From the NCBI GenBank assembly GCA_020205615.1, contig JAINUW010000692.1, positions 372,001 through 436,000 of the forward strand: DNA of 64,000 nt, in the 5' to 3' direction. The translations under genes were made by a program, and so were the position numbers. How positions within the stretch are numbered: position 1 is the first letter of the stretch; the number at the start of each line of letters is the position of its first letter. The notes under the pieces are model-generated. The model had not been told where the DNA came from. It made no database searches and worked only from the letters and a program-made list of their open reading frames with translations. Source of the DNA: Panax quinquefolius (Eukaryota; Streptophyta; Magnoliopsida; Apiales; Araliaceae). Positions 20,319-32,195 of the stretch are shown here, one piece after another.

Positions 20319-23300
20319 TGTAACGCCCCGAAATCCGGTCTATCTTCACACCCAGATTCCGTACGTCACGATCTCATCTTCTTTCAAACATACATCATTA
20401 TATACTGAAATATAACAACATACACTCTCAAATCCCATGTTCTAAAAACCATATAACATTTTTCATTATAAATAATGATAAATACATTATTCATTCCATC
20501 TTACAAGAGTGACTTTCATCCGCCACTAAGGATACATAACAGTTCATTAAACTAATCTAAAGTTCATTTAACTTATTTTATATTACAAGTCTTCATTTGA
20601 TCTTCTCATTTCATTCCCATTATGAATGGCATTTCATCCGGATACCGTCTAACTTGATCTTTACGGGATCCTTAAGTTCTTCTAACATCGTTTCATTTGA
20701 AAATGTTTTTCATTTAAAACAAGTGTGAGCATTCAATTGCCCAGCAAGTCATAACAGTTGAACAAACATCTTCAAGAATTCAAACATTCCTTTAAGACTT
20801 CAATAACCGAACAAAGGTTATGAAGCAGCTTGAATAATAGGAATAATCTCGATTCCTATCATTTTAAAATAATATTCACTTTAATTTAAAATACTTTCAT
20901 TCTTCTACCTTTTTCATACACATTCTGTTTGGCTAGAATTATTAGCACAGACTTAACAATAATGGATCATGTATGAACAGAGCATTCTCTTATTAAACAG
21001 TTAAATCACAGAACAATTCATCTCATAGAAACACCGAAGTGTTCAATTGTGGCACAAGGCCTCATATGTTCTACCACTTTACACAAATATCGCACATTAT
21101 TGATGTACGTAACTTCTCAAGTTCAACATCTGAGAAGTTTAAGAAACTAGCATTCATTTGAAATATGAACGAAGTTAGGAAACTTGCATTACGCCTGATT
21201 CATGATTTACTTAATTGAATCGCTTCATTTCGGTTCTATGTATACATAAGAAAAACAACACATACACTAATTAGTCATATATATTTGACTTATGCATTAG
21301 TTTGCTTAACTTTACTTCTTAGGGTTCGCGTTCTTGTAACCTAAGTTTACACGACCACTTTCATTATCGTTCTACGACTTCATGACATACGGAGATGTCT
21401 TACTTATACATTCATCATCTTTGAAACATTCTTATCTTCTTCTTATAACTTCTCTAAGACTCAGCACACATCGCTTCTTTGCTAGTAGTCCATATGGTAC
21501 TCTGAGTGGTTTCCCACAAACAACCAATAAACAAGTTCCCGTCTCATCTACACTGCGCCCATAACAAATGAGTTAGATCGATTCTTATGATTTGTATATA
21601 CCTTCGCTCTCTGAAGGAATTATTTAGCCCAGCTCCCATATGTCAACCATCAAAGGTTACGATTGTACTACAACTTAACTTATCTTAACTTATCCGAACT
21701 TACTAAACTATAATCTTCGTTAAGTTAATTTCTTATTCCTTACGGCTTTCTGGCAACTAAATGTCATACATCGAGATTCATTCTTATACGACTCACCTTC
21801 GACTTTCATTAATCTTATTACCGTTCATTACGAATTTATTAATACTATTCGTATCTTACTTAATAATTTCGTTATCCCTTACTTGAACCCCATGTTCATT
21901 AGTCATTCTTATTGTCCAAGCCATACCGTTTGTTGTATGCTAAGACCGATCGTTTATCGCAACAGCGTTGCGTACACTGCGTCTATACGCTTCACACTTA
22001 TCTCTCCTTCTCATGATATAACATCAAAATCTTATTCATTACCCTCGTCGCTCAACGTCTAAGGAATCACAACCATAGCAATCCTCCACGTTCGTTTATC
22101 GTAACTACGGTCCCCGGATATCGGTTCCGTAATCTACCGCTTAAATTCTCTATCTTTTAATCTTGATTAATCTTTCTGTTCAACCTTCACTAACGGTTTA
22201 ATTCACTTGTTTAAGTGTTATATTAGTTGAACAATATGTTCTTTATCTTCCCGTACGTTTCCCCCAAGAGTTGAGCAGTTAAAAGCTCTTCTCTGGCTTT
22301 TTCCCTACAATCATGGCTGACTGTATTTCTCTCTCTTTTTATCTCTCGCATGTGGCGCGAGTTTGCTATAAAGAGACTCTCAGCTCCCTAGTGCGGTGCT
22401 TACAAAGCACCACCTTTTCATAGCATGGTAAATTGCCGCGCCAAGCCCTAACCTTAGAAAATTTCTCTAAGTGTTAAATTCAATTTGAGACGCTTACTTC
22501 CCGCTTTCATAACTTATTCGTTATAACTCGGAATGAGGTCATTCCAAAGTCATTCTCTTCCTTATCTTACGTACTTCTATATCCCCCAGTCAGAACTTCA
22601 TTTTGAATCCATTAACGTGCCATTTGATTGGCTTGATCTTCACCCTTCATTTATTTTAAGTTTTTAATGCTCTTCGTTTGTTCGTCCGTAATTCGGTCAT
22701 CTGAACTCGGAATTCATTCGTTCTTGAGTCCACGACTCATGTTTTCTATGTTCTCTTACATTCTTATGAAACCCTACACACTCGGGTTCATTTACTAACT
22801 TTCTAATTCTCGTTTGTCTTTTACAAAATTTTCGCCATAACTTCTTTATAGCTAAGTTTTAATCTGTTCTTCATGAACGTTTCTACCATTCCTAACCAAG
22901 CAATATGCATCTAACTTAAACGCGATGGTTTTAAACTTGTCCATCAACAACAATTATCCTACGATGGTTTTAAATTTGTCCATCAACAACGTTCTTCGTG
23001 TTCTTCGCATGTTCTTCGTGTTCTTCGTTCGTTCTTCATTTTAATCGATATTTTGAATTACGATTTCACTTTTTATTAGAATTTGATGTTATAGAACATC
23101 ATTCCTTACTTATTACACTTACTTATTCATATAATCCACTCAGATCGTTCTAATTTATTACGAATCTTATACTTCCTTAAGAAATTTATTTACTAAACTT
23201 CAAATTCTTATTTTCTTTATTTCTCATGATTTCAACCATATGAAATCATTCCTAACATCATTTACTTCTTATTCTTATTAATCTATGTTGTAAACATATA

Positions 23301-24290
23301 GGACTTGAAGAGAATTTAAATTCGACTAGGTTTTAGGTTACCTCTCTTCTTTATTTTTCTTCCGCTAGACAAAGTCGACGATTAGCAAGCTTTTCTATTT
23401 CACGATCACCTTCGATCCAATCATTCATGCTCATGCTCTTCCTTCTCTCCCTTCATCCGAACCCTCTCTCTCTAGTTTGTAGGATTTTCAAAATCCCATT
23501 TAAATGAATTAAGCTTACTATTTATAGAAAACCAAGGCTAGGGGTATTTTAGTCATTTAGCCACCCAACCTCGTTACTATTCACACCTCCTTACTATTCA
23601 TGACTTAGGTGTTAAGTTAACTTAGCCCTTAAGTCTACTTAGCCTTTAATTTTCGTGGTTCCGTCTTTCGGGTTTTCGTACGACAGTTTTAAAAACTGAG
23701 ATTCTCGGAATCCAAATATTTTTGGATATTTCGTCTTTCCTTTACCGATTAACTTTTACGTATTCTTCGGATTTCTGAAAAACTGAAAAACACTTTTTGG
23801 CGTTAAGATTTTTCCTTCACGTTTTACCCTAACGTAGCTAACTGAATGAAAAATACATAACAGTACTTTTCGTCATTTTTATTTCGTCCGATTTTTGCAC
23901 GTTTTTCGAGAAAAACTTTTATCGGCTTACTTAACTTTTCTAGATATATTATCGTCAAATCTTTCGACGAAATATCATTTCGACATACCGAACTCTCGGA
24001 AAGACTTAAGTTATTCAAACCCTAACTCTTAGGTTTCATCGGGTGAATAGTGTATATTTCGTCTTTTTCCCCAGAAATATTTTTTTCTCGAAAAATTTTC
24101 ATTTTCGTCTTGAAAATTCTTAATCGCTTAGTCTAGCTCATAGCCAAAATCCTCCCGACTTATAATCATCCTAGGTTCTAGAACGATTAATAAACACATA
24201 GCACATAATATTATTAATAAAAATTTATTTTATTAATAACTAATTCTTTAAACTTAAATTCTGGACGATCCGAATTTCTGGGTCGTTACA
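20319..24290 (-). mobile_element. Giant solo LTR (3972 bp) with 5-bp target duplication
   Basis: Begins TGTAACGCCCCGAAATCCGG and ends with the inverse of TGTAACGACCCAGAAATTCG, so it has TG...CA ends within a roughly 20-bp imperfect inverted repeat. AAATT occurs immediately before (20314-20318) and after (24291-24295). On the minus strand a TATA box CTATAAATAG lies at 23518-23527, about 770 bp into the LTR, followed by a CT/AG-rich leader. I see no coding domain, primer site or second LTR. The start resembles LTRs of plant Ty3 chromoviruses. A short tandem repeat (GATGGTTTTAAA...CATCAACAAC) lies at 22923-22990. Confidence 0.82.
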
Positions 24291-24544
24291 AAATTATAGT
24301 TAAAAATATGTTATTATTGGTAAGGGTATAATAGTCTAAACGATATTTTTTAATATAATCCTTTAATTAATCCTGGAAAAAAACAAACATAACATGAGAT
24401 TATTTTAAGTTATCTCATGAATAATTCCATAAAAAACAAACATGTGACTAGGACTATTTAATCATATGATTAATAGTCTTGGGGATTATAATCCATGAGA
24501 ATATAATCCCAAAATTATAATTATTGCAAACAAACATGGCCTTA

Positions 24545-24919
24545 GGGTATTATAATTTTAATTTTTTTCCATTTTGGGTATTGTCTTCTCAATTTTTTCC
24601 ATTAGATGATTAAACTTTTAAATTTTTCTGATTACGTCTAAATTGATAGTGTCATATTAGAAAATTGATAACATTGCAGTGACACGTGACTAAAAAATAC
24701 TTATGTGTAATATTGAGTCTCATTTTAAAATTTATTCAATTAATTTTTTATACCAAAAAGGATAAATATAAGACCATTATTAATTTTACATTAAAAAAAA
24801 TTCATTAAATGTACTTTAAAAAATTAAATTTACCAAAAAATTAAATTTAAATAATTAAATAATTTGCCAAAGGGTAAAAATATCATTAAATTTACTTTAA
24901 AAAATTAATAATGGTTTTA
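24545..24919. other. AT-rich spacer, no gene recognised
   Basis: Part of it (around 24575-24625) resembles sequence at 19045-19085 left of the Harbinger MITE (TTCTCAATTTTTTCxATTAGA), as if the MITE had landed in or near a direct repeat. Otherwise featureless. Confidence 0.4.
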
Positions 24920-26416
24920 TATAAGACCCCAACTTTTTTATGAATAGAGATTTAAGTTCTCTAATTATTATTTTTGAATAATAAGGTGTTGATTGGATAT
25001 AATGCTTTAGTTATGGGTGAAATGTGCAAATTTTACAAAGTAAACAAGTGGTCATAAATATTCATTTTGTCGGGGAATATTCGTTTGGTCGTGGAATATT
25101 CTTGCTGTCGGGGAATATTCGTACGACGGTTCAGCCATTTGTGGGCCCCATAATAGAAAACTGTCGGATGAAGAAAATGACAAGTATGAGTTTTTATAAA
25201 TAACGGTGTAGTTGTTACCGTTAAAATTGTTGGACTACCCGGTTGTTAAAATACAGTAATACGCGGTGTTGCACAGTGATACACGGTATTGCACATTATT
25301 TCTGATTATTGATTCTTACGTAAGAAGTCACTCAATAATTGATACAGTAAAATTGCACAGTCTTTTATACTATTGGTGCAATAATTGCTATAGTGATAAT
25401 TGAATAGTATTTTGCATTATTGATTTAATAAATGTCACGACACAGTAAATCATATTATTGAATTAATATTATTGGATAACATTATTGATAATGTCTAGAA
25501 AGTTCTGTCAAGGAAAGGGGTTAGTCATATAATTGCGCGCCAGTAAGGAGAAATCCTTATCGGATAGCCCCCTCTTTCTTAGGAACGATCTGGTTATCAG
25601 TATTGTGAATCTATAATATTAATTCAAAATAATTATTGAAGATTTATAAAAAATTGATGAATTTGGTAAGTAAATATTTCTTTAAATTTTGATATAAATG
25701 GAGGAATTTTAGAATGAGACAGTTTTCAAAAGTTTGTTATAATTTCTATGAAACCATAATTATCTTCTCCGATAGTATATTTATTTAAATATATTATTAT
25801 AATATTACATTATCATGATATAATGTGATAATATAATAGTAATTTAAATGGTAATATTATTGTATTTTTGGACATGTGAATTAAATGGAGTAAAGTTGAT
25901 CAAATTAAATTTGAATTAGTTTTCAAATTGAATTTGATTTTTTTTTTAAAAAAAGAAACATGTGATAAATGGGGTGGGTGAGCAATTTGGCTTTGAAAAG
26001 TTTGTTTTCAAGTATGGTGTGCTGGAAGAAAAATCAAACGTATGTAAAATTTGTCAAACCTGGTGTGCTGGCATTTCCCTATAAATAGGTTGCTTAGTTA
26101 AACAACGAAACTCACACCAGAATCAGAAAATTCTCTCTCTATAATTTTGAGAGTGTTTCTTGTGAGTATGAAGTGATGGTTCGAGACAGTTGTTTTAGCA
26201 GTCTTCACTATTTTATAAAATAGTGTATCAATAATTGTAATGATGACTTATTTGAGTTTGAATATTGTCTAGAAGATAATATTTGTATTTAAACTCACAG
26301 CATATGTGTTGTCGTATTTTGCACGATAATTATAATAATGAAGTTGTAGTTCTTTTCTGTACCATGTATTTGGCGACTCAGAATGGGTTGTGTGGACCTA
26401 TTTTTGGGGCGTCAAA
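24920..26416 (+). mobile_element. Family A solo LTR, internally deleted
   Basis: Starts TATAAGACCCCAAC (expected TGTAAGACCCCAAC) and ends GGGGCGTCAAAG (expected GGGGGTGTCACA). Shared blocks with other family A LTRs include the GAATATTC array at 25056-25120, TGCGCGCCAGTAAGGAGAA, TATA box CTATAAATAGG near 26080, and ATTTGGCGACTCAGAATG. The segment carrying the minisatellites in longer copies is missing. No primer site follows and no target duplication is visible. Confidence 0.75.
25056..25120 (+). promoter_or_regulatory. Array of GAATATTC motifs, 19-bp period
   Basis: AAATATTC at 25056 and GAATATTC at 25075, 25094 and 25113 lie exactly 19 bp apart. GAATATTC fits the GAAnnTTC core of a heat-shock element. 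Equivalent arrays occur in the other family A LTRs (27104-27149, 49609-49673, 56887-56951). Function is inferred only. Confidence 0.6.
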
Positions 26417-26758
26417 GTTGGGCTTGAAGAGGACTAAGTGTCCTTGTCTATGTGACTAAATTCTAGTAGATTCCTACTCAAGGAGTAGAAGAGTGGAGTA
26501 TGAGTTATTTAGTCTCTGAACAACTTAAAATCGCTTGTGTCTTTACTTATTGTTCTTGTTGTTTAAATTGCTTGTTTATTATTCTTCATTGCTTAAATCC
26601 AAAACCATTATTTGTTTTAGATCTCTAAGGGGTTTTTTCGAAAGAACATATTCCGTTGTGCTTATTTAAATAAGTTTATTAATAATTAGATAAAAAGAAT
26701 TAAAAAAAAAATCTATTCAACCCCTCTTGTAGATCTACTAGTGCCTTGGGAAATAACA
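26417..26758 (+). mobile_element. 3' end of a Sirevirus-like copia LTR
   Basis: Matches the LTR end at 57590-57936 (GAAGAGTGGA, GTCTCTGAACMACTTAAAAT, CTTGTGTC, CTATTCAACCCC, TAGATCTA) and ends AAATAACA right before a tRNA-Met-type primer site. The upstream part of this LTR is replaced by the family A solo LTR. Confidence 0.75.
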
Positions 26759-26760
26759 AG

Positions 26761-26775
26761 TGGTATCAGAGTAGG
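26761..26775 (+). other. Primer-binding site (tRNA-Met type)
   Basis: TGGTATCAGAGTAGG lies two bases after the LTR end, matching the complement of the initiator tRNA-Met 3' end over its first 11 bases. Confidence 0.88.
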
Positions 26776-26812
26776 TTCTCAAGAACACAAAGCTTACACT
26801 TTGAGTAGATCC

Positions 26813-26968
26813 ATGACAATAAATAAAAATGGTTCTGAGCTTGGTAGTGGAAGTAAGCCACCTCTTCTTAGCAAAGAAAAATTTGCTAATTGGAAGTACG
26901 TATGTAGACATACATGAATGCTATTGATGATGATTTGTTTGATGTTGTTCTGTCTGGTCCATACATTC
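26813..26968 (+). pseudogene. gag start of the Sirevirus-like element, truncated
   Basis: ATG at 26813 opens MTINKNGSELGSGSKPPLLS then KEKFANWK, followed after a one-base frame change by TYMNAIDDDLFDVVLSGPYI. This matches the start of copia gag in the SIRE/Maximus group (a 'KPP.L..E.F..WK..M' block). The insertion of family A LTR at 26969 breaks it off. Confidence 0.78.
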
Positions 26969-27174
26969 TGTAAGACCCCAACTTTTATGAATAAAGATTT
27001 AATTTTCTCGAAATATCTTTTTGAATAATAAGGTGTGCATTTGATATAATGTTATAGTTCTGGGTAATATTTACAAATTTTGCAAAGTAAGCAGGTTGTC
27101 ATAAAATATTCGTTTGGTCAGGGAATATTCTTTTTGTCGGAGAATATTCGTACGACGGTACACTCATTGGTAGA

Positions 27175-27956
27175 TGTAATAACCCAATATTTTCAATAAG
27201 AAATTTTTGCGTATAATTTTTTTTTTTATATATAAGGATGGGAATATGTGCAAAGTAAAGTATATGTATATATGTGATAGATAAAATTATTTATTACATG
27301 AATAATTGTAAATAACTCATTTCTAAGGAATTATTGATCATTATAGATTATATTCTTATAATAAATTAATTTGGTAATAAAGATAGTTATTTTCCGTGAA
27401 TATATGATTATTGTATATATGATATGATTATTAGAATTATTATGAGAGATGTAATACCCGATTTTAGAATTTCCATGATATATGAATATGTTAATGTAAA
27501 TAAATATTTATTCGAATATAAATGGTTTTGACATAAGTTAACTTAATTATATTAAATAATTGAATAATGGAAGAATATGTGGAGTTTGTGATGGACTCGT
27601 GTAAAGCTTTTGTGTGTCACGATGATGGGAAATATTAATAATAACATTAATTAACGAAGGAATTACCAAGTGAGCAATTAAGAAATGTTAATTGTTAAGG
27701 GTTATATCAATTAAATATTTATGGTGATTAATTAATAAATTGTGATTATTAATTTTTATTGTGAGTAAAGCAAATTGCATAACTAGGGTATGTATTATTT
27801 ATTTAATTCATGTGTGCCAAGTATGTAGCAATGTTCAGTAATTACATTAAGAAGAGTGTGAAATGTGACACCAAATAATAACTATATTATATACCATAGA
27901 AATTATATAATAAGATTATATTGAATGTTATGTTCAAATGTGCAATAATTAAATAG

Positions 27957-28023
<67 letters not shown>

Positions 28024-30758
28024 AATGCAACTATAATATATAGTGTGATGTGGTATTTATGTGACTACACTATAGATAGTAACTATATATTAAGATTTAT
28101 TGAAACTATATGATATGAATACATCATGAAAGGTGTATGTGGCTATATGTATGTGGGTATATATTAAGATAATATACCATGATCAGATTGTAAACCATTG
28201 TTTTAATAAAGTATACCAAGGTGTGGTAAAATATACATGTATTATAAGTATATTACATTTTCATATTACATCTACTACTTTGAAATATTAATTATGTAAA
28301 TCATATTGTGACATTAAATTATAACTAATGAATGGTTGATATGGGTATACTATATAACATAAGAGTAGGAAATTGTATAAGTGTTACAAGATTGCTAAGT
28401 ATTTGGGTTGTCCCAAATTTAGTGTCCAAAATGCTCCCTATTTTCACATTCATGTGAACTACCAAAAAGGCTAAGGCCTATTATCTCTTCATTCTTCCAA
28501 TCTCAAGCTAGCAATCTAGGTGATGATTATAGGGGGAGTGGAAATGATGATGGATTCCAACTACCAATTACCAACTCCTTGTTAACCATCATGTAATCTA
28601 ACTTTCTCATTGGTTTAATTTGATGAACATATGCATTGTCTGTGTATTAGATTTTCTATAAATATGAACTCTCTTTCTCTAAATTCCATTGCTGAGAATT
28701 TCTAAGGAGTGGGATTAAAGCTTAGATAGTGTGAGTGATTGTATACATATTAGTACAAGGAGTGTGATTTGGCAAGCAAATTGCAAAGGTATAAAATTCT
28801 TTCTCGTTCTTCATTTTCAGTTATTGTTAAACTCCATTCTTGAAATTTAAATTTCTTAGTTATGTGGAATTAGATGATGATGAGGTTGAGTAATGTTTAA
28901 TTAGTTGTTATATGATCATACAAGCATGTTTAAACTGATATATGGATGTTTAGAATCAAGTTTGTTTATAATTTCTGTGGTTGGGCTAAAGTTTCGCCTT
29001 AAAGTATCGTTATTCTTGACTCGAACCGAACGAGGCTTGCATGCCTTGATTACACCGAGGCGTAGTAGCAAATTGTTGCGATCTCGCTTTTCAGCTTTTT
29101 GCTTTCTATTAAAAATCTGATCAATGTTAGTCAATTATTATGACTTAAGCTAGCATGTAAATATGTGTAATGTGTATATATTGGTATAGTTAACCTAATG
29201 AGAGCATGTTTAGATTAGCATGCATGATTAACGAAGGTGTAGAGTTTAAAATGGAATTAGGACTTTAGAAAGGAACTTGAGATGTATGTATGCTATGTTC
29301 ATATACTGACTTTGCAAGCATGTTGGTATGATTTAGAAAGGCATGAATAACTCGTTAACTTGTGTTTATAGGATTCATAGCTCATAACCACTTTACTTAG
29401 GATTTGTATTAAAGAAGTTGTTTAACTTAGTATTGTGAGCTAACATGCATGACTACTACATGCTTTATATTCTGACCTTGTGAGCATGATAACATGACTT
29501 GACTACATATGATTAAAGCCTTAAGAGTTGCCTTGTATGTGTTAAATTACCTTGTTCAAGCTTAAAATAGTTTCAAAAGCAAACTTGAACATATTTTCAA
29601 AACATAGTTGCATCACATAAATATCTAGATTCTAAAGGGTTGAGATGTCATGTTATGTCTATAATATCCCTATACATGATCCATATGTGTTGCACATGTA
29701 GAACCTACTAGTAAAGTTACTAATGAAAATACAAACTTTGCATACGAATGTTAACATACTACTTTGGAAGTTAGAATCTGACTTTTGTGATCACGTTTGA
29801 TGATACTCCTAGACTCGCTCATGTAACTTGAACATATATATACTATACTTATGTATCATAATTCAAGTAAAGCCTAAACAAAGCATATTTCCAACCAAAA
29901 CGATGTTAATTACACATATGTGATATGAATACTCACAAACATGCTTAATATGAGTTATATGACTATCTTATGTGTTTAGAAGGCAAGCATGTTAGACTTT
30001 GTGGTTTCATGACCACGAATGACCTTAACTTGTTGAAATGTTTAACTTGGAATTATATTGTGAAAGAAGGGAATTAGATTAACTTGAGAAGCATGAAAAA
30101 GACCTTTAACATGACAAAATATATTATGTATGAATGTTGTGTGCGAGCCGGATAGAAAAGCAAAGCAAAGAAATTTGAGTCTTGGCTTGGCAGGAGGGCC
30201 AAAGACAAATTAGGCCGGTCCTAAACTTAACCATGCAGCACGTTAAATTGATCTAGAATTTGAATTTGTGTAATCTGATTTTTTTGACAGTTAACTTGTA
30301 GGATGCCTATATTGCTAGAGATAGTTTAAAACCTACTGATGCATGTATATATGTGAGGACTAAGTAACAAGATAGTGTTTCTTTAGATAATGAAAGTTCA
30401 TGGGTGAAAATACTTTAAACTTGAGCACTCTTAATTGCTTATGACGTGACTAGATAATTAAATGATTTCAGTTAAGTATGATCAACTAGAGGGCTCTTCC
30501 AGGACCAAAGGGAAAGGAAAGCTTTCAGAATAAGTTGTGTTATCTTATGTAATAGTTAGCTAGACTTAAATAAGATGATGATATTTATTATCTATCATGA
30601 AATGAAATGTTTTAAGGTCGTGTACCTGGGATTTAGAAAACTCTGATATGTAAATTAAGTTTGATATTTATGACATTATTAGTATTATTCCGCTCATAGA
30701 AATGGTATCATGAAGCACTGAATTCAGGTTTTAAGTACCTGAATTTGGGGGTGTCACA
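27175..30758 (+). repeat. Family B 5' LTR
   Basis: TG...CA ends (TGTAATAACC ... GTGTCACA). The TATA box CTATAAATA at 28656-28664 is about 1.5 kb in. A (TA)n run lies at 27958-28021. Near-identical by eye to 33428-37000 except in two islands (about 28990-29110 and 30140-30240). Confidence 0.93.
27958..28021. repeat. (TA)n microsatellite in the family B 5' LTR
   Basis: About 32 TA units. The matching run in the 3' LTR is 34208-34261. Confidence 0.97.
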
Positions 30759-30761
30759 GGT

Positions 30762-30774
30762 TGGTATCAGAGTT
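30762..30774 (+). other. Family B primer-binding site
   Basis: TGGTATCAGAGTT, three bases after the LTR end; matches the tRNA-Met primer type. A second TGGTATCAGAGCATT lies at about 30939, possibly a duplicated site. Confidence 0.88.
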
Positions 30775-31159
30775 ATAAGCATAAATTTGTGAAGAGCCCC
30801 GAGCCTCTCGCTGGTGACTTCCTTGTGTGGAATGCACTGATACCAGACTCTCCGTAGGGGACGCCGAGCTAGTTGGTGGCAAGCTGATAGATACCCTTGT
30901 GAGGTGCTATGGTTGGAAGCACCATGAAAGTCACAGGTTGGTATCAGAGCATTAGGGTTAGAAACTATAGTTGGGAGTAGACCTTAGGCTATAACCTTAG
31001 AGCAGAGGAAAATGTTGAAAGTATAAATAACTCATATAGAGTTTAAAAGGAGATGAATCGAATAAATTCATCGTCAAACAAAAATAAAATATAACTTATA
31101 TAAAACTTTTACTTGCTGTGTGTATATATTATATGCTAATCAGGATAATTTATGTGTAG

Positions 31160-31699
31160 ATGTCAGGAGGAAAAGGGTTAGGATACCCTAAGATCGTAAA
31201 GAAGGAGCCAATATCAAAGCCAATAACTGAAGTAGAGGCTCACGTTAAAGATAACCTTGATGAGGTGATCATTTTGGAAAACATAGTACCAGACCCAGAA
31301 ACGTTGGAGCTAACAGATAGTGATTCAAACACTAAAGTTGAAGCTGATCAAGCATCAACGGAGGTGCAGAATCTGAGGAACAAGGTTTCTTCTCTGGAAA
31401 AGCCATGGGAAATAGAAAAGTTATTGAATAGTCTGTTGCGAAAAGCCTTACTAGAAACAATGGAAGAACAAGATAAGCTTAAGGTCCAAATTGACCAAAT
31501 GGGAGCCACAAGCAACATATCGTGTGCAGCTCCGAGCAAGAAGGGGAAAAGAAAGATAGAAGGCCACGACTTAGGAAAATTTGATAAGAAGAAATGGAAA
31601 AAGATATGTTATATTTGCGGTTATGAAGGACATACCACTCTGTATTGTCCCGACTATAAACTAGGTGCATGTTTTATTTGTGGATTGGAAGGTCATTAG
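31160..31699 (+). CDS. Family B ORF1: acidic, coiled-coil, zinc-knuckle protein
   Basis: A 179-residue frame starting MSGGKGLGYPKIVKKEP. Residues about 25-65 are acidic. A heptad-like segment follows (VQNLRNKVSSLEK, about 69-81; LLETMEEQDKLKVQIDQM, about 96-113), then a basic stretch (KKGKRK), then a CCHC knuckle CYICGYEGHTTLYC (about 149-162) and the start of a second, CFICGLEGH. The frame is cut by TAG at 31697-31699; the following codons continue the second knuckle's pattern (AKGYPESGKR), so the stop looks like a mutation. It sits between the leader and the capsid-type gag. A nucleic-acid-binding accessory role is inferred; I do not recognise a named family. Confidence 0.6.
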   Translation: MSGGKGLGYPKIVKKEPISKPITEVEAHVKDNLDEVIILENIVPDPETLELTDSDSNTKVEADQASTEVQNLRNKVSSLEKPWEIEKLLNSLLRKALLETMEEQDKLKVQIDQMGATSNISCAAPSKKGKRKIEGHDLGKFDKKKWKKICYICGYEGHTTLYCPDYKLGACFICGLEGH

Positions 31700-32195
31700 G
31701 CGAAGGGTTATCCAGAATCAGGAAAGAGGTGTTGGAAATAGGTAGAACTAGTATTTAATTATTTATGTTTGGTAATGTACGTATGTATTGTAATAATCCC
31801 AACTTTGGTATAAGTTGTAGTAGCGATTCCTGACTTTTGTGGTCATAAAGGGATATCGAATGTTTAAAGCAGTATGTGCTATGCTATGTACTATGAGTTA
31901 GTCGGATGAATATGAATCTACGTTTGATTAATGGAATAAGTTTGAAATATTAAACTTATACGATAAGGTTTAGAATGTAAGATAATAAAATATATATTTT
32001 GTTTTATTTAACCAGAAAATGCTGCCAAGATGACAAACTCAAAACCAAAGGGCAGAAGAATCTGTCAACAATGGTGGGGGACAATAACTAGACCTGATGC
32101 AAAATTTCGCGAACATGGTAGCTCAGGCCATGCAGAATGAAATGCCAGCGGTGGGAAATTAGCCAGACAACCGATTTGCGAACTTCAAGGATTTT

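Larger units (their letters stand above)
19118..24541. mobile_element. Harbinger/Tourist-type MITE split by insertions
   Basis: The left end GGTTATGTTTGTTTGCAA and right end (reverse complement GGCCATGTTTGTTTGCAA) are inverted and continue to match for tens of bases (AATTATA, TTTTGG). TTA flanks both ends (19115-19117, 24542-24544), the 3-bp target typical of PIF/Harbinger elements. Its interior was interrupted by the solo LTR at 20319-24290 and probably by the fold-back MITE at 19709-20156; without the LTR it would be about 1.4 kb. No transposase is seen. Confidence 0.72.

Noticed and set aside
28905..29134. Overlapping open frames on both strands
   Set aside because: Inside the family B LTR, at one of the divergence islands; the other LTR copy does not keep the frame's residues.
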